Made by a program: the position numbers and the translations under genes | The notes under the pieces: generated by a model | The model's database searches: none | Seen by the model: only the letters and a program-made list of their open reading frames with translations | Told to the model about the DNA's origin: nothing | Assembly: GCF_003205875.1 (NCBI RefSeq) | Contig: NZ_PUBZ01000086.1 | Span: 1-64,000, forward strand | Reading direction: 5' to 3' | DNA from: Herpetosiphon llansteffanensis | GTDB lineage: Bacteria; Chloroflexota; Chloroflexia; Chloroflexales; Herpetosiphonaceae | DNA: 64,000 nucleotides | In this document: positions 7,994 to 16,854 of the stretch, one piece after another | Numbering within the stretch: the stretch's first letter is position 1 | Layout of the letters: each line of letters opens with the position of its first letter

Positions 7994-10090
7994 TTAAAGT
8001 TTGCCGCGTGAGCGACCTTTGACTTTGCGTTTGCCCGGATCTTCGACTGCAACTGGCGCAGCGCCACGTGGTTTGTGGTTCACGCTTTCCAGCAAGGCCG
8101 TGTTGTCGATCAAGGCCAAGGTTTGGCGCATTTGGGTCAGTTGGTCGCGCAGCAAGGCCGCTTTTTCAAATTCTAGGTCTTTGGCTGCTTGTTTCATCTG
8201 TTTTTCCAGCTCGCTGATCAGTTTGAACAGCTCTTCTTTGGTCATGCTATCGGGATTTTCGCTGGTTTTGTAGGCAGCTGATTTTTCGGCAACCTTCTTC
8301 ATGCCTTGGGTCAAATCGCGCACCGCTTTGACAATCCCTTTTGGCTCGATGCCATGGTGTTGATTGTAGCGCTCTTGAATTTGGCGACGGCGGCGAGTTT
8401 CACTAATGGCATAATCCATCGCTGGCGTGACATTATCGGCGTACATCAGCACCGTGCCATCGATGTGACGAGCTGCCCGCCCAATAATTTGCACCAACGA
8501 CGATTCTGAGCGTAAAAAGCCAGCTTTATCAGCATCAAGAATCGCCACCAAGGAAACCTCGGGCAAATCCAAGCCTTCACGCAGCAGGTTGATGCCAACC
8601 AGCACATCGTACACGCCCAAGCGCAAATCGCGCAGAATATCGATGCGCTCAATTGTATCGACATCGGAGTGCAAATATTGGGTGCGCACGCCCATTTCTT
8701 TGAGATAATCGGTCAGATCTTCGGCCATTCGCTTGGTGAGCGTCGTTACCAACACCCGCGAGCCAGTATCAACCCGCTGTTTGATCTCACCAAGCAGATC
8801 ATCGATTTGGCCACGGGTGCGGCGCACTTCAACCATGGGATCAAGCAAGCCAGTTGGCCGAATAATTTGCTCAACCACTTGTTCATGATGTTGATATTCG
8901 TACACACCAGGCGTAGCTGAAACATAAATTGCTTGATGCACATGCTTGGAAAATTCATCAAACATCAATGGGCGATTATCGAGCGCTGAGGGCAAGCGAA
9001 AACCAAAATCAACCAAGGTTTGCTTGCGCGAACGGTCGCCATTGAACATCCCGCGAATCTGTGGCACCGAAATGTGCGATTCGTCGACGACCAAGAGAAA
9101 GTCGTCAGGAAAGTAATCGAGCAAAGTCCACGGCGTTTGGCCCTCGCCGCGCCGATCCATATGCCGACTGTAGTTTTCAATCCCTGAGCAATAGCCCAAT
9201 TCTTCCATAATTTCCAAATCGTAGAGCGTGCGTTGCTTGAGCCGTGCAGCTTCGAGAATTTTGCCTTCGCCTTCAAGGTGAGCGACTTGGTGCTCTAGCT
9301 CAAGCCGAATGTCATTCAGCGCGGCCTGCATTTTTTCTGCATTGGGAATAAAGTGCTTGGCCGGAAAGACTTCGATTTGATCTTTTTGGGTTAAAATCTC
9401 ACCAGTTAACGGATCGACCTCGACCATGCGCTCAATTTCATCGCCCCACATTTCAATTCGAAAGGCGGTTTCTGCATTGGCTGGGAAGATTTCGAGCGTA
9501 TCGCCACGCACGCGGAATGTGCCACGATGAAAATCAATATCGTTGCGCTCAAATTGCAGGTCGATCAGCGTGCGCAACACTTTATCGCGGTTGCGAACCT
9601 CGCCTGTTTTCAGCTTCAATGCCACTTGGCCGTAATCGGTTGGTGAGCCAAGCCCATAGATCGCCGAAACCGAGGCGACGATAATCACATCGTTGCGGGT
9701 AAAGAGCGCTTGGGTTGCTTCGTGGCGCAAGCGATCAATTTCTTCGTTGATTTGGGCTTCTTTTTCAATATATAAATCCTTCGATGGCACGTAGGCTTCG
9801 GGGGTGTAGGCATCGTAATATGAAACGAAGTAGCCGACGGCATTATCAGGAAAAAATTCTTTAAACTCTGCATACAATTGGGCAGCAAGGGTTTTGTTGT
9901 GGGCCATTACCAAGGTAGGCCGTTGAACCTGTTCGATGACCCGGGCAATTGTATGAGTTTTGCCAGTCCCTGTTGCCCCCAAAAGTGTTTGGTGGACAAG
10001 CCCGCTGTTCAAGCCATTGACTAATTGGGCAATTGCTTGTGGTTGATCGCCACGCGGTTCGTAGGGTGCATGGACTTTTAATGGTGGCAT
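7994..10090 (-). CDS. uvrB: Excinuclease ABC subunit B
   Basis: UvrB verifies damage after loading by UvrA and recruits UvrC for the incisions in nucleotide excision repair. The 698-residue protein has all landmarks: Walker [11 protein letters not shown] (about 38-47), the beta-hairpin with [16 protein letters not shown] (about 90-105), the helicase motif VVDESH, motif [11 protein letters not shown], and a C-terminal UVR motif that binds UvrC (about 625-660). GGAGG precedes the ATG. A basic tail follows the UVR motif. It appears to be a single-gene unit. Confidence 0.98.
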   Translation of the reverse strand: MPPLKVHAPYEPRGDQPQAIAQLVNGLNSGLVHQTLLGATGTGKTHTIARVIEQVQRPTLVMAHNKTLAAQLYAEFKEFFPDNAVGYFVSYYDAYTPEAYVPSKDLYIEKEAQINEEIDRLRHEATQALFTRNDVIIVASVSAIYGLGSPTDYGQVALKLKTGEVRNRDKVLRTLIDLQFERNDIDFHRGTFRVRGDTLEIFPANAETAFRIEMWGDEIERMVEVDPLTGEILTQKDQIEVFPAKHFIPNAEKMQAALNDIRLELEHQVAHLEGEGKILEAARLKQRTLYDLEIMEELGYCSGIENYSRHMDRRGEGQTPWTLLDYFPDDFLLVVDESHISVPQIRGMFNGDRSRKQTLVDFGFRLPSALDNRPLMFDEFSKHVHQAIYVSATPGVYEYQHHEQVVEQIIRPTGLLDPMVEVRRTRGQIDDLLGEIKQRVDTGSRVLVTTLTKRMAEDLTDYLKEMGVRTQYLHSDVDTIERIDILRDLRLGVYDVLVGINLLREGLDLPEVSLVAILDADKAGFLRSESSLVQIIGRAARHIDGTVLMYADNVTPAMDYAISETRRRRQIQERYNQHHGIEPKGIVKAVRDLTQGMKKVAEKSAAYKTSENPDSMTKEELFKLISELEKQMKQAAKDLEFEKAALLRDQLTQMRQTLALIDNTALLESVNHKPRGAAPVAVEDPGKRKVKGRSRGKL

Positions 10091-10161
10091 ACGACCTCCT
10101 AAATCACATCATTAATTATACTGCGCTTCCTGCTATTTATGGTCGTTCTTGCGACTGATTA

Positions 10162-10182
10162 TCGAACAATTGTGTTATTATA
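10162..10182 (-). promoter_or_regulatory. Candidate uvrB promoter with a possible damage-response operator
   Basis: TATAAT on the minus strand (10182-10177) lies just upstream of a partial dyad, CGAACAATTGTG at 10163-10174 on the plus strand. The CGAAC half and ACAATTGT core loosely resemble the Gram-positive type LexA site, but the second half is imperfect and no good -35 box is visible. Confidence 0.3.
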
Positions 10183-10189
10183 ACGATTT

Positions 10190-10712
10190 TTTAGGGGTCG
10201 GGAATCGGTTGTTGGGGATCGGGATTCCAACTCGTGCCAACCCATAAATTATTCCAGCAGCCAAAAGCCAAGGGCCTGTAGCCTGCTTCTCTCTGCGCCT
10301 CTGCGTTAAGCATATTGATCGATGAAGGGTCACGAAGACGATTTTTTTAGCCACGAATTGCACGAATGCTTATTTTTAGCCACAGATTGTCACAGATTAG
10401 CCCAGATGATTGTTTTCATTCCCTATAGCCTATAGCCAAAAGCCCACAGCGTTATCCTCTCTGCGCCCCTGCGTTAAAACTCCCTTCGTGCCCTTCGTGC
10501 TCTTCGTAGTTGCGACGCGAGGGGTCGGGGATTGGTTGTTGGGGATCGGGATTCCAGCTCGTGCCAACCCATAAATTGTTTCAGCAGCCAACAGCCAATT
10601 CCCTCTTCGTGCTCTTCGTGGATCAAAACTTCGTGGCCTTCGCGCTCTTCGCGGTTTCAGCTATTCGCGGTTGCTCATTCACTGACCCCTGACCCCTAGC
10701 CCCTGATCCCTG
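10190..10712. repeat. Long intergenic array of degenerate short repeats
   Basis: No gene is visible in this stretch. It holds phrases seen at the other arrays: gggatcgggattccaactcgtgccaaccc twice (near 10217 and 10543), gccacgaattgcacgaatg, gccacagattgtcacagatt, nonamers of the ttcgtgccc type, ctctgcgcctctgcgttaa, and a heptad run (cccctga units) near 10678-10712. The last run grades into the putative -10 box of the next gene. Confidence 0.75.
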
Positions 10713-10747
10713 ATAAAATAGCCCTACATCTGCGTTGGGAGGTCTGT

Positions 10748-12142
10748 GTGGCACGGATTTGGCGTTGGCTTGGGCCAAGTTTAATTATCATTCTCGCGTT
10801 GGCATGGTTGGTTCAGCAACCGTCAAGTTTGGCGCTCCAAGCGGCTCAAGCCCGTTTAGCTGGCAAATGGCATCAAGCCACACGCCTGTATCAACAATTA
10901 AACAAAACCCAGCCCAGCGTTCCCAATCAATTAGCGCTGGCCGAATTGTATTTGACTCGCGGCGAGTGGCAAGCAGCGCACCAGCAACTGATCGACGTGT
11001 TTCGCCAGCCATTAAGCCTTGAACAACATCAACAAACTTGGCAATTCTATGCGTGGGCTGGCTTGCAACGCGGCGATCAAGCGTCAGTTCAATCAACACT
11101 TAAAACCTTGGCAGCCACGCCATGGAGCCACCTGCTACGGGCAGAAATTGCCTTGCGCAGCGGCGACTTAATCAGTGCAACCAACCAATTGAATCAAGCT
11201 CAAGGCTTGCAGCAGCCATGGCAGAATTGGGCTTGGTTGCGGAGCGCTGAATTGGCATTGCCAACTGATCCTCAGCTTGCCCAAAGCCTCGTTACCCAAA
11301 TTCAACCCCAAGCCAATGGCCTACAATTGGCGAACCCATGGCAATTGCAGCAACGCCTGCAACGCCTCAACCAGCTTGTGCCTCAAACCTCGGCCCAACG
11401 CATGCTCGGTGTTGCCAGCCTTTGGAGTGAACAAGGCTTGTGGCAAGCTGCCGACATTTTGCTGAGCCAGATTCCCGTCAACGATTCGATGGCGAGTTTT
11501 GCTGCCAACCAACGCGCTTTGCTGCATTGGAGTGCTGGCGATAGTGCAACCGCATTGGCGCTGATCGAGGCTGCTCAAACGCAATGGCCCAACGTGGCAA
11601 CCTTGCCTCGCACCCAAGCCAAAATTGCCGCTAGCAGTGGCCAGCCCAATTTGGCGCTTGCAGCGTTGCAGCAGGCAGTTAATTTGGAGCCAGTCAGCAG
11701 CGACAATTACCTTGTTGCGGCAGCGATTAGCCTGAGCCAAGCAGATTTTAATGGCACTGCCGCCGCCTACGATCAAGCGATTGCCACGGGGCCAATGAGT
11801 GGCACGTTGGCCTTAGAAGCTGCCAATTTTTATATCAACACGCCGTTACGCCGCTGTAGCAGTGGCCTAAAGTATGCGCGCCAAGCCTTGAATAGTGCGG
11901 TTGATGATTTAGCGCGGCGAGTGGTGGCCAGCGTTGGTTTGCAATGTTCGCTGCCTGCAGAAGCCGAGCACATGATTGCCCCACTCTATCAGGCCAATCC
12001 AGCTGAGCCACAATTAGCCTATCTTTATGCGGTTGCGCGCTGGCAACAAGCCAAGCCCGATAGCCAACGCTTGCTAGAACAAGCAGCAGATCAAGCGATT
12101 CAAACGCCATGGCTGGCCCAGCTTGAGTTTTACATAAAATGA
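10748..12142 (+). CDS. Membrane-anchored TPR protein of unknown function
   Basis: The start is GTG at 10748 with GGGAGG five bases upstream. Residues about 8-24 form a single membrane anchor or uncleaved signal, and the remaining 440 residues are alpha-helical with several tetratricopeptide repeats, for example ARLAGKWHQATRLYQQL near 36 and a second group around 275-345. It is rich in Gln, Ala and Leu. Such proteins are scaffolds for protein assembly, but no partner is encoded next to it. A -10-like TAAAAT at about 10713 would give a short leader. Confidence 0.8.
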   Translation: MARIWRWLGPSLIIILALAWLVQQPSSLALQAAQARLAGKWHQATRLYQQLNKTQPSVPNQLALAELYLTRGEWQAAHQQLIDVFRQPLSLEQHQQTWQFYAWAGLQRGDQASVQSTLKTLAATPWSHLLRAEIALRSGDLISATNQLNQAQGLQQPWQNWAWLRSAELALPTDPQLAQSLVTQIQPQANGLQLANPWQLQQRLQRLNQLVPQTSAQRMLGVASLWSEQGLWQAADILLSQIPVNDSMASFAANQRALLHWSAGDSATALALIEAAQTQWPNVATLPRTQAKIAASSGQPNLALAALQQAVNLEPVSSDNYLVAAAISLSQADFNGTAAAYDQAIATGPMSGTLALEAANFYINTPLRRCSSGLKYARQALNSAVDDLARRVVASVGLQCSLPAEAEHMIAPLYQANPAEPQLAYLYAVARWQQAKPDSQRLLEQAADQAIQTPWLAQLEFYIK

Positions 12143-12186
12143 AGCTCAATCCTATAAAAAATTAATAAGATGCAGCTATCTACGTT

Positions 12187-12215
12187 TTGGCATAATCCAA
12201 AAATCATGCTATAAT
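12187..12215 (+). promoter_or_regulatory. Strong promoter of the DEAD-box helicase gene
   Basis: TTGGCA at 12187-12192, a 17-base spacer and a perfect TATAAT at 12210-12215. The start would be near 12222, leaving a leader of about 167 bases before the ATG at 12389. Confidence 0.85.
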
Positions 12216-12240
12216 CGGATCTAACGCTAAGCAGAGAACG

Positions 12241-12272
12241 AAAACGCGGGCGGTATAGCCCCCGCGTTTTTT
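12241..12272 (+). terminator. Attenuator-like intrinsic terminator inside the helicase leader
   Basis: AAAACGCGGG (12241-12250) pairs with CCCGCGTTTT (12261-12270), followed by two more T. It lies about 20 bases after the predicted transcription start and 117 bases before the start codon, so most transcripts could end as a 50-base RNA unless termination is prevented. Confidence 0.8.
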
Positions 12273-12305
12273 GTGTCGTGCGCGTCGCTTGCTTGCCAAT
12301 TCGGG

Positions 12306-12360
12306 GGGTTAGGGCGACTCCGCACGCTGCGGGACGGTAACAGCAAAGGGCTGTTAACCC
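12306..12360 (+). ncRNA. Three-helix element in the helicase leader
   Basis: A closing stem GGGTT/AACCC (12306-12310 with 12356-12360) encloses two hairpins: CCGCA-CGC-TGCGG (12320-12332) and AACAGC/GCTGTT (12339-12355). It ends 12 bases before the AAAGGAT Shine-Dalgarno. I know no riboswitch with this layout. Confidence 0.5.
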
Positions 12361-12388
12361 TACATTCACCGAAAGGATATTCTTTTTA

Positions 12389-14134
12389 ATGACTACGTTT
12401 ACGGAACTGGGGCTAGGCGAAGCGACGTTGCGGGCAATCACTGAACTTGGCTATGAAGAACCAACTCCAATCCAAGCCCAAAGTATTGGTTTGATGCTCA
12501 GTGGCAACGATATTATCGCCCAAGCTCAAACAGGCACCGGCAAAACAGCAGCTTTTGCGTTGCCAACAATTGAACGCATCGACACCAAGGCCATGGGTGT
12601 TCAAGCCTTGATCTTGACCCCAACCCGCGAATTAGCTGTCCAAGTTTCGGATGCTATTTCAGCGTATGGCAAATATTTGAACATTCGCGCCTTGCCAGTT
12701 TATGGTGGTCAACCAATTGATCGCCAATTACGGGCCTTGAAGCGTGGCGTTAATATTGTGATTGGTACGCCTGGCCGTTTGATGGACCACATGGAACGTG
12801 GCACGCTTGATCTTTCAACTGTGCGCACCGTGGTGCTCGACGAAGCCGACGAAATGCTCAACATGGGCTTTGTTGACGATATTGAATATATTTTGGAACG
12901 CGCTCCCAAAGATCGCCAAACTGCGCTCTATTCGGCAACCATGCCCGATGAAATCGCTCGTTTGGCCCGCAAATACTTGAAATCACCGCAAATGGTGACG
13001 ATTGAGCGCGAACAACTGACCGTACCGCTGATTCGCCAAGTCTATTATGAAATTGGCGCACGCGATAAATTCGAAGTTTTGACGCGGATTCTTGACCTTG
13101 AAATGCCAACTTCGGCGATTATTTTCTGCCGCACCAAGGCGATGGTCGATGAGCTTGGTGAAAAATTGTTGGCTCGCGGCTATGGCGCAGAATTGTTGCA
13201 CGGCGATTTGAGCCAAGCAATGCGTGACCGCGTGATGAAGCGCTTCCGCGAAGAACAAGTTGAAATCTTGGTTGCAACCGACGTAGCTGCTCGTGGCTTG
13301 GACATCGAACATGTTAGCCACGTGATCAACTACGATATTCCGCTTGATCCAGAAGCCTATGTCCACCGGATTGGCCGTACTGGTCGGGCTGGCCGTTCAG
13401 GGGTTGCCGTTACCTTGGTTACGCCTCGCGAACGCCGTCAACTGCGTACGATCGAACGCATGACTGGTGCTGTGATTCAACGTTTGCGCTTGCCAACGAT
13501 TGCCGACGTGGTGGCTCGCCGCCGCGAAGCCTTCAAGGACAACTTGCGCGAGTTGATCGAGCAACACACCGAACATGGTGGTTTGGAGCAATATTTGGTT
13601 TTGGCCGAAGAATTGGCCGAACAATATTCGCCAACCGATTTGGCCGCAGCCGCCTTCAAAATGATGCTCGGCGAACCAGATTTGACCGCCGAAGATCCGT
13701 TGGAAATGGTCGAAGACGAAGCAACCTTCGATGCACGTCGTGGCGATCGCCGCGATAGCCGCGATAATGGTCGCCGTGGCGACCGCCGCGAACGTGGCGG
13801 TGATCGGCCTGGCGAACGTGGTGGCGATCGTGCTGCTCGTGCTCCTCGTACCGGTGATCGCAACGGTGGTGGCCGCTCGTTCCGCGAAGAAGGCATGACC
13901 CGCTTGTTTGTCGACATTGGCCGCGAACAAGGCGTGCGCCCTGCTGATATTGTTGGTGCAATTGCCAACGAATCTGGCTTGCCAGGCCGCGCCATCGGCG
14001 CAATCGATATTTTCGATAACTTCACCTTTGTCGATGTGCCAGACGATGCTGCAAACCGCGTGTTAGCTGCGCTTGGTCGCACCCAAATTCGGGGCGTGAA
14101 AATCACCCCAACCTTGGCTCGCCCACGCCGCTAA
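12389..14134 (+). CDS. DEAD-box ATP-dependent RNA helicase with DbpA-type RNA-binding domain
   Basis: Unwinds RNA duplexes, probably in ribosome assembly or cold adaptation. The 581-residue protein has the helicase core at 1-365: Q motif PTPIQ, AQTGTGKT, PTRELA, DEAD, SAT and HRIGRTGRAG. Residues about 455-500 are an Arg/Gly/Asp-rich linker, and about 505-575 form a DbpA/CsdA-type RNA-binding domain (RLFVDIGREQGVRPADIVGAIANE split over the domain). The length and order match CsdA/DeaD-like proteins. The leader carries a strong promoter, an attenuator-like terminator and another folded element. Confidence 0.95.
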   Translation: MTTFTELGLGEATLRAITELGYEEPTPIQAQSIGLMLSGNDIIAQAQTGTGKTAAFALPTIERIDTKAMGVQALILTPTRELAVQVSDAISAYGKYLNIRALPVYGGQPIDRQLRALKRGVNIVIGTPGRLMDHMERGTLDLSTVRTVVLDEADEMLNMGFVDDIEYILERAPKDRQTALYSATMPDEIARLARKYLKSPQMVTIEREQLTVPLIRQVYYEIGARDKFEVLTRILDLEMPTSAIIFCRTKAMVDELGEKLLARGYGAELLHGDLSQAMRDRVMKRFREEQVEILVATDVAARGLDIEHVSHVINYDIPLDPEAYVHRIGRTGRAGRSGVAVTLVTPRERRQLRTIERMTGAVIQRLRLPTIADVVARRREAFKDNLRELIEQHTEHGGLEQYLVLAEELAEQYSPTDLAAAAFKMMLGEPDLTAEDPLEMVEDEATFDARRGDRRDSRDNGRRGDRRERGGDRPGERGGDRAARAPRTGDRNGGGRSFREEGMTRLFVDIGREQGVRPADIVGAIANESGLPGRAIGAIDIFDNFTFVDVPDDAANRVLAALGRTQIRGVKITPTLARPRR

Positions 14135-14157
14135 AATCCTTTATCCGTCCAGTGCTT

Positions 14158-14190
14158 CGGCTCCTTGGTTGCTGCCAAGGAGCCGTTTTT
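14158..14190 (+). terminator. Rho-independent terminator of the helicase gene
   Basis: CGGCTCCTTGG (14158-14168) pairs perfectly with CCAAGGAGCCG (14175-14185), followed by five T. Confidence 0.95.
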
Positions 14191-14232
14191 AGTTAACGTA
14201 TAATTGCGCCAATCATTCTAGTGAGGTTGGCA

Positions 14233-15129
14233 ATGCAACTTGATCTGCTCGAACGCTTGCAGCAATGGCGTACTCCAGTGCTGGATCAGCTGTTTTTATG
14301 GATAACCAACATTGGCGGTGAGGATTTTTACCTGCTGTTGGGGCCAATTATCTTTTGGTGTGTTGGCATCAACTTGGGTGTGCGCTTGATGCTGATGTTA
14401 ATTGGTTCGTTTTATACCAATGCATGGCTCAAAGATTGGTTTGATACAGTTCGCCCAGCCGCCGCCTATCCTGAGCGTTTCCCGCTGAGCGAGCAAGCCA
14501 AGGCAACCGCGATTAATCCCGACGGCTCGTGGATTCCTTCGTTTCCCAGCGGTCATTCCCAGCATACCTTGGTTTTTTGGTCGTTTGTTGGGTTGTGGCT
14601 ACGGCAGCGTTGGGTTTGGGCTTTGGCGGGCCTGATGATTGTGCTGGTTAGCTTTTCGCGGCTCTATCTGGGCGTGCATTGGCCAATCGATGTGCTTGGT
14701 GGTTGGTTTTTTGGTAGCTTGATTGTGGTCGCCAGTATTTATCTCACGCCGCTGATTAGCGCTTTGCCAACCAAAACCCAAGAACGTTTGGCGTTGGGTT
14801 TGGCTGCCATGTGTTTATTGGGCTTATGCTTCGATTCTGGCGCTGATCGGGTCAAGATGTTGGGCTTTTTGGCTGGCGCGTTGGGTACGTTGGGTTTGCA
14901 ACAGCGCTATGCCCAATTTCAAGTGCGCAGCGTTTGGTGGCGGCAATTAATGAAAATCATTATTGGCATTAGCATGGTTTTTGTGCTACGGGCGGTGCTC
15001 AAAAGCGTGTTGCCCGAAACGCTTTTGGCCGATGGCTTGCGCTATTTGATTATTGGCATGTGGACGACCTTGGGTGCGCCATTGGTCTTTCGCCTGACGC
15101 TGGCTAAACCTGTGGCAGCTCCAGCGTAA
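14233..15129 (+). CDS. PAP2-family membrane phosphatase
   Basis: Predicted integral-membrane phosphatase acting on lipid phosphates such as undecaprenyl diphosphate or phosphatidate. The three PAP2 motifs are present: KDWFDTVRP, FPSGHSQ, and SRLYLGVHWPIDVLGG. About eight membrane helices are predicted. The start is taken as ATG at 14233, with GAGG seven bases upstream, rather than the in-frame GTG at 14221. It ends 26 bases inside the 3' end of the oppositely directed histidine kinase gene. Confidence 0.9.
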   Translation: MQLDLLERLQQWRTPVLDQLFLWITNIGGEDFYLLLGPIIFWCVGINLGVRLMLMLIGSFYTNAWLKDWFDTVRPAAAYPERFPLSEQAKATAINPDGSWIPSFPSGHSQHTLVFWSFVGLWLRQRWVWALAGLMIVLVSFSRLYLGVHWPIDVLGGWFFGSLIVVASIYLTPLISALPTKTQERLALGLAAMCLLGLCFDSGADRVKMLGFLAGALGTLGLQQRYAQFQVRSVWWRQLMKIIIGISMVFVLRAVLKSVLPETLLADGLRYLIIGMWTTLGAPLVFRLTLAKPVAAPA

Positions 15130-16399
15130 TTTGTGCCCCGCCTTCTGGTCGATTGATAAAGTGCGCAGTGCCGCCATGGAGCATCGCAACATGGCGAATT
15201 AAGGGCATGCCCAAGCCGCTACCGCCGATTTTGGTTGTCCAGCCCAAGGCCTGATTTAACGATTGGGCCTGATTCAGATGGTCGAGTAAATCGGCGGGAA
15301 AGCCCTTGCCTGTATCATAAATAACAAGTTTAGCTTGCTGCGGAGTTTGCTCAACCTGAATGAAAATTTGGCCTTCGCCAGGGTAGCGCAACAGGGCCTC
15401 AATTGCATTTTGTAAAATGGTATGCACTGCTAAGCGCAAAAAGAGCGCATCACCAATCACAATGCACTCAGCAGGGCAAGCGATCTGAATTGTTGAATTA
15501 AGGCCATGGCGTTGCATTTCTGCTTGGCTTTCTGCTTGTTCGCTTTGCAGCAAAGGCAACAGTTGAATTGGCATGCGTTGCTGTGGCAGCAATTGGCCTT
15601 CGCGCGTCAGCACCAGCAATTCAGTTGTTAGTTGGCGAATCGAATCGGCAGTGCTTTGGAGCACGCCCACCAATTCTTGTGGCTGAATCGCCGCTTGTTC
15701 AAGTGCTGTGCGTTCGGTAAGTTGTTGATTGAGCATTGGCAGCAACACATCAAGGCTATTGCTATATGAACGTAATTCGTGCTGAAAGAAGCGCATAAAT
15801 TGGCGAACTTGTTGCTCTTTGCTCAGTTGGGCTTCGGTTTTGACCCGCGCTTTGGCAAATTGCACAGCTTGCGAGGTTACACCCCAAAGCATCAAAAATT
15901 CCAAAATATTAAATGCAATAATTGCTGGCGTAAAAACCTGCCAACCACCAGCGTGCAGCGAGGCCACAATCGTCACGGAGAGCGGATAAAAGGCAATTGG
16001 CCACCAACGCCGACTGGCTAACATTGCCATCAAAATTGGTAACATGGTCAAAACGACCACCGCCGCATCTGAAGGAATTGTGGCCAGCACATAAAAACAG
16101 GCCAAGGTCAGCACTGCTACGACAATCCAGCGCGGCCACATAGCGCTTGGCTGGCGAAACATCCACCACGCCAAGCCACCCAAACAGAGCGTCACCCCAA
16201 AATCGAGCAGAATAACCCCTGTTGGTGCGCCACCATAATCCAGATTGAACGCGCCCATAATGCCAATTAGCCCAGTAAACAAGGCCAAAATTGCAGTTAG
16301 GGTTGCAAATGGATCAGCGCCATGGACAATATCCTGCCACCACTGCTTAATCCAGCGCCATCCACGGGCTTTCCAGCTGAGAGGTGCTTGCTCGGGCAT
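15104..16399 (-). CDS. Sensor histidine kinase, orphan
   Basis: Membrane sensor kinase of about 431 residues. Six to seven helices occupy the N-terminal half with no large external loop, so the signal may be sensed in the membrane. The H box is FFQHELRSYSN, the N box HTILQNAIEAL, and the G boxes DTGKGFP and GGSGLGMPLIRHV. ATG at 16399 is preferred over an upstream TTG. No response regulator gene adjoins it. The 3' end overlaps the PAP2 gene by 26 bases tail to tail. Confidence 0.9.
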   Translation of the reverse strand: MPEQAPLSWKARGWRWIKQWWQDIVHGADPFATLTAILALFTGLIGIMGAFNLDYGGAPTGVILLDFGVTLCLGGLAWWMFRQPSAMWPRWIVVAVLTLACFYVLATIPSDAAVVVLTMLPILMAMLASRRWWPIAFYPLSVTIVASLHAGGWQVFTPAIIAFNILEFLMLWGVTSQAVQFAKARVKTEAQLSKEQQVRQFMRFFQHELRSYSNSLDVLLPMLNQQLTERTALEQAAIQPQELVGVLQSTADSIRQLTTELLVLTREGQLLPQQRMPIQLLPLLQSEQAESQAEMQRHGLNSTIQIACPAECIVIGDALFLRLAVHTILQNAIEALLRYPGEGQIFIQVEQTPQQAKLVIYDTGKGFPADLLDHLNQAQSLNQALGWTTKIGGSGLGMPLIRHVAMLHGGTAHFINRPEGGAQITLELPQV

Positions 16400-16417
16400 A
16401 GAGTTGCTTTCTTGCAA

Positions 16418-16854
16418 TCAGCGTGAGTGCGGCTAAAGGTTTTATTAATGATTAACTCTAACACTTTTTAATAGTTTATTAAGCCTATCTTGAGCTAGTT
16501 CCTTTTGAAGCACGTAGAAAGCTTGTTACGACTACTCAATGCCTAGCACTTAGTCCTATCCAAAATAAGTCCTTATGGCTACTTGTGGCAGCTAAATAGA
16601 TCATGATTTAATAGCTCTATCCACAGTAACTGTTATCAATTGTTGCCGTCATTTTGTTCACCAATTGTCTTTTGGCTTATTAAAATCATTGAAATAAGGA
16701 GCCAGATTATCCCAACTCTCTATTATCGACGCAGGATTCTTCACGTTCTACCGCCGTGTTCTGCAATGCATCCTAGCACTACCTCTTGTTATGCAGTACA
16801 GCTGTTTCTAGTTATTGAATCCGTTAGTCTGAATGACTAAGACGGGAGCAGTAT
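16418..16854 (+). other. AT-rich intergenic region upstream of the sigma-like gene
   Basis: The stretch is much richer in A and T than its surroundings. It has no convincing gene; a 66-codon frame at 16640-16840 lacks a recognisable product. It contains a near dyad of caattg motifs around 16637-16670 and a clear inverted repeat at 16824-16840. Confidence 0.5.
16824..16840 (+). promoter_or_regulatory. Inverted repeat next to the Shine-Dalgarno of the sigma-like gene
   Basis: TTAGTC-tgaat-GACTAA ends three bases before the GGGAG ribosome site (16844-16848). It could be an operator or an RNA hairpin limiting translation. Confidence 0.4.

Noticed and set aside
13397-14106. Long antisense frames over the helicase gene
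   Set aside because: They are Arg/Ser- and Pro-rich shadows of the Arg/Gly-rich helicase linker and show no family features.
16640-16840. Small protein gene upstream of the sigma-like factor
   Set aside because: No ribosome site, no recognisable domain, and AT-rich composition unlike the coding regions.
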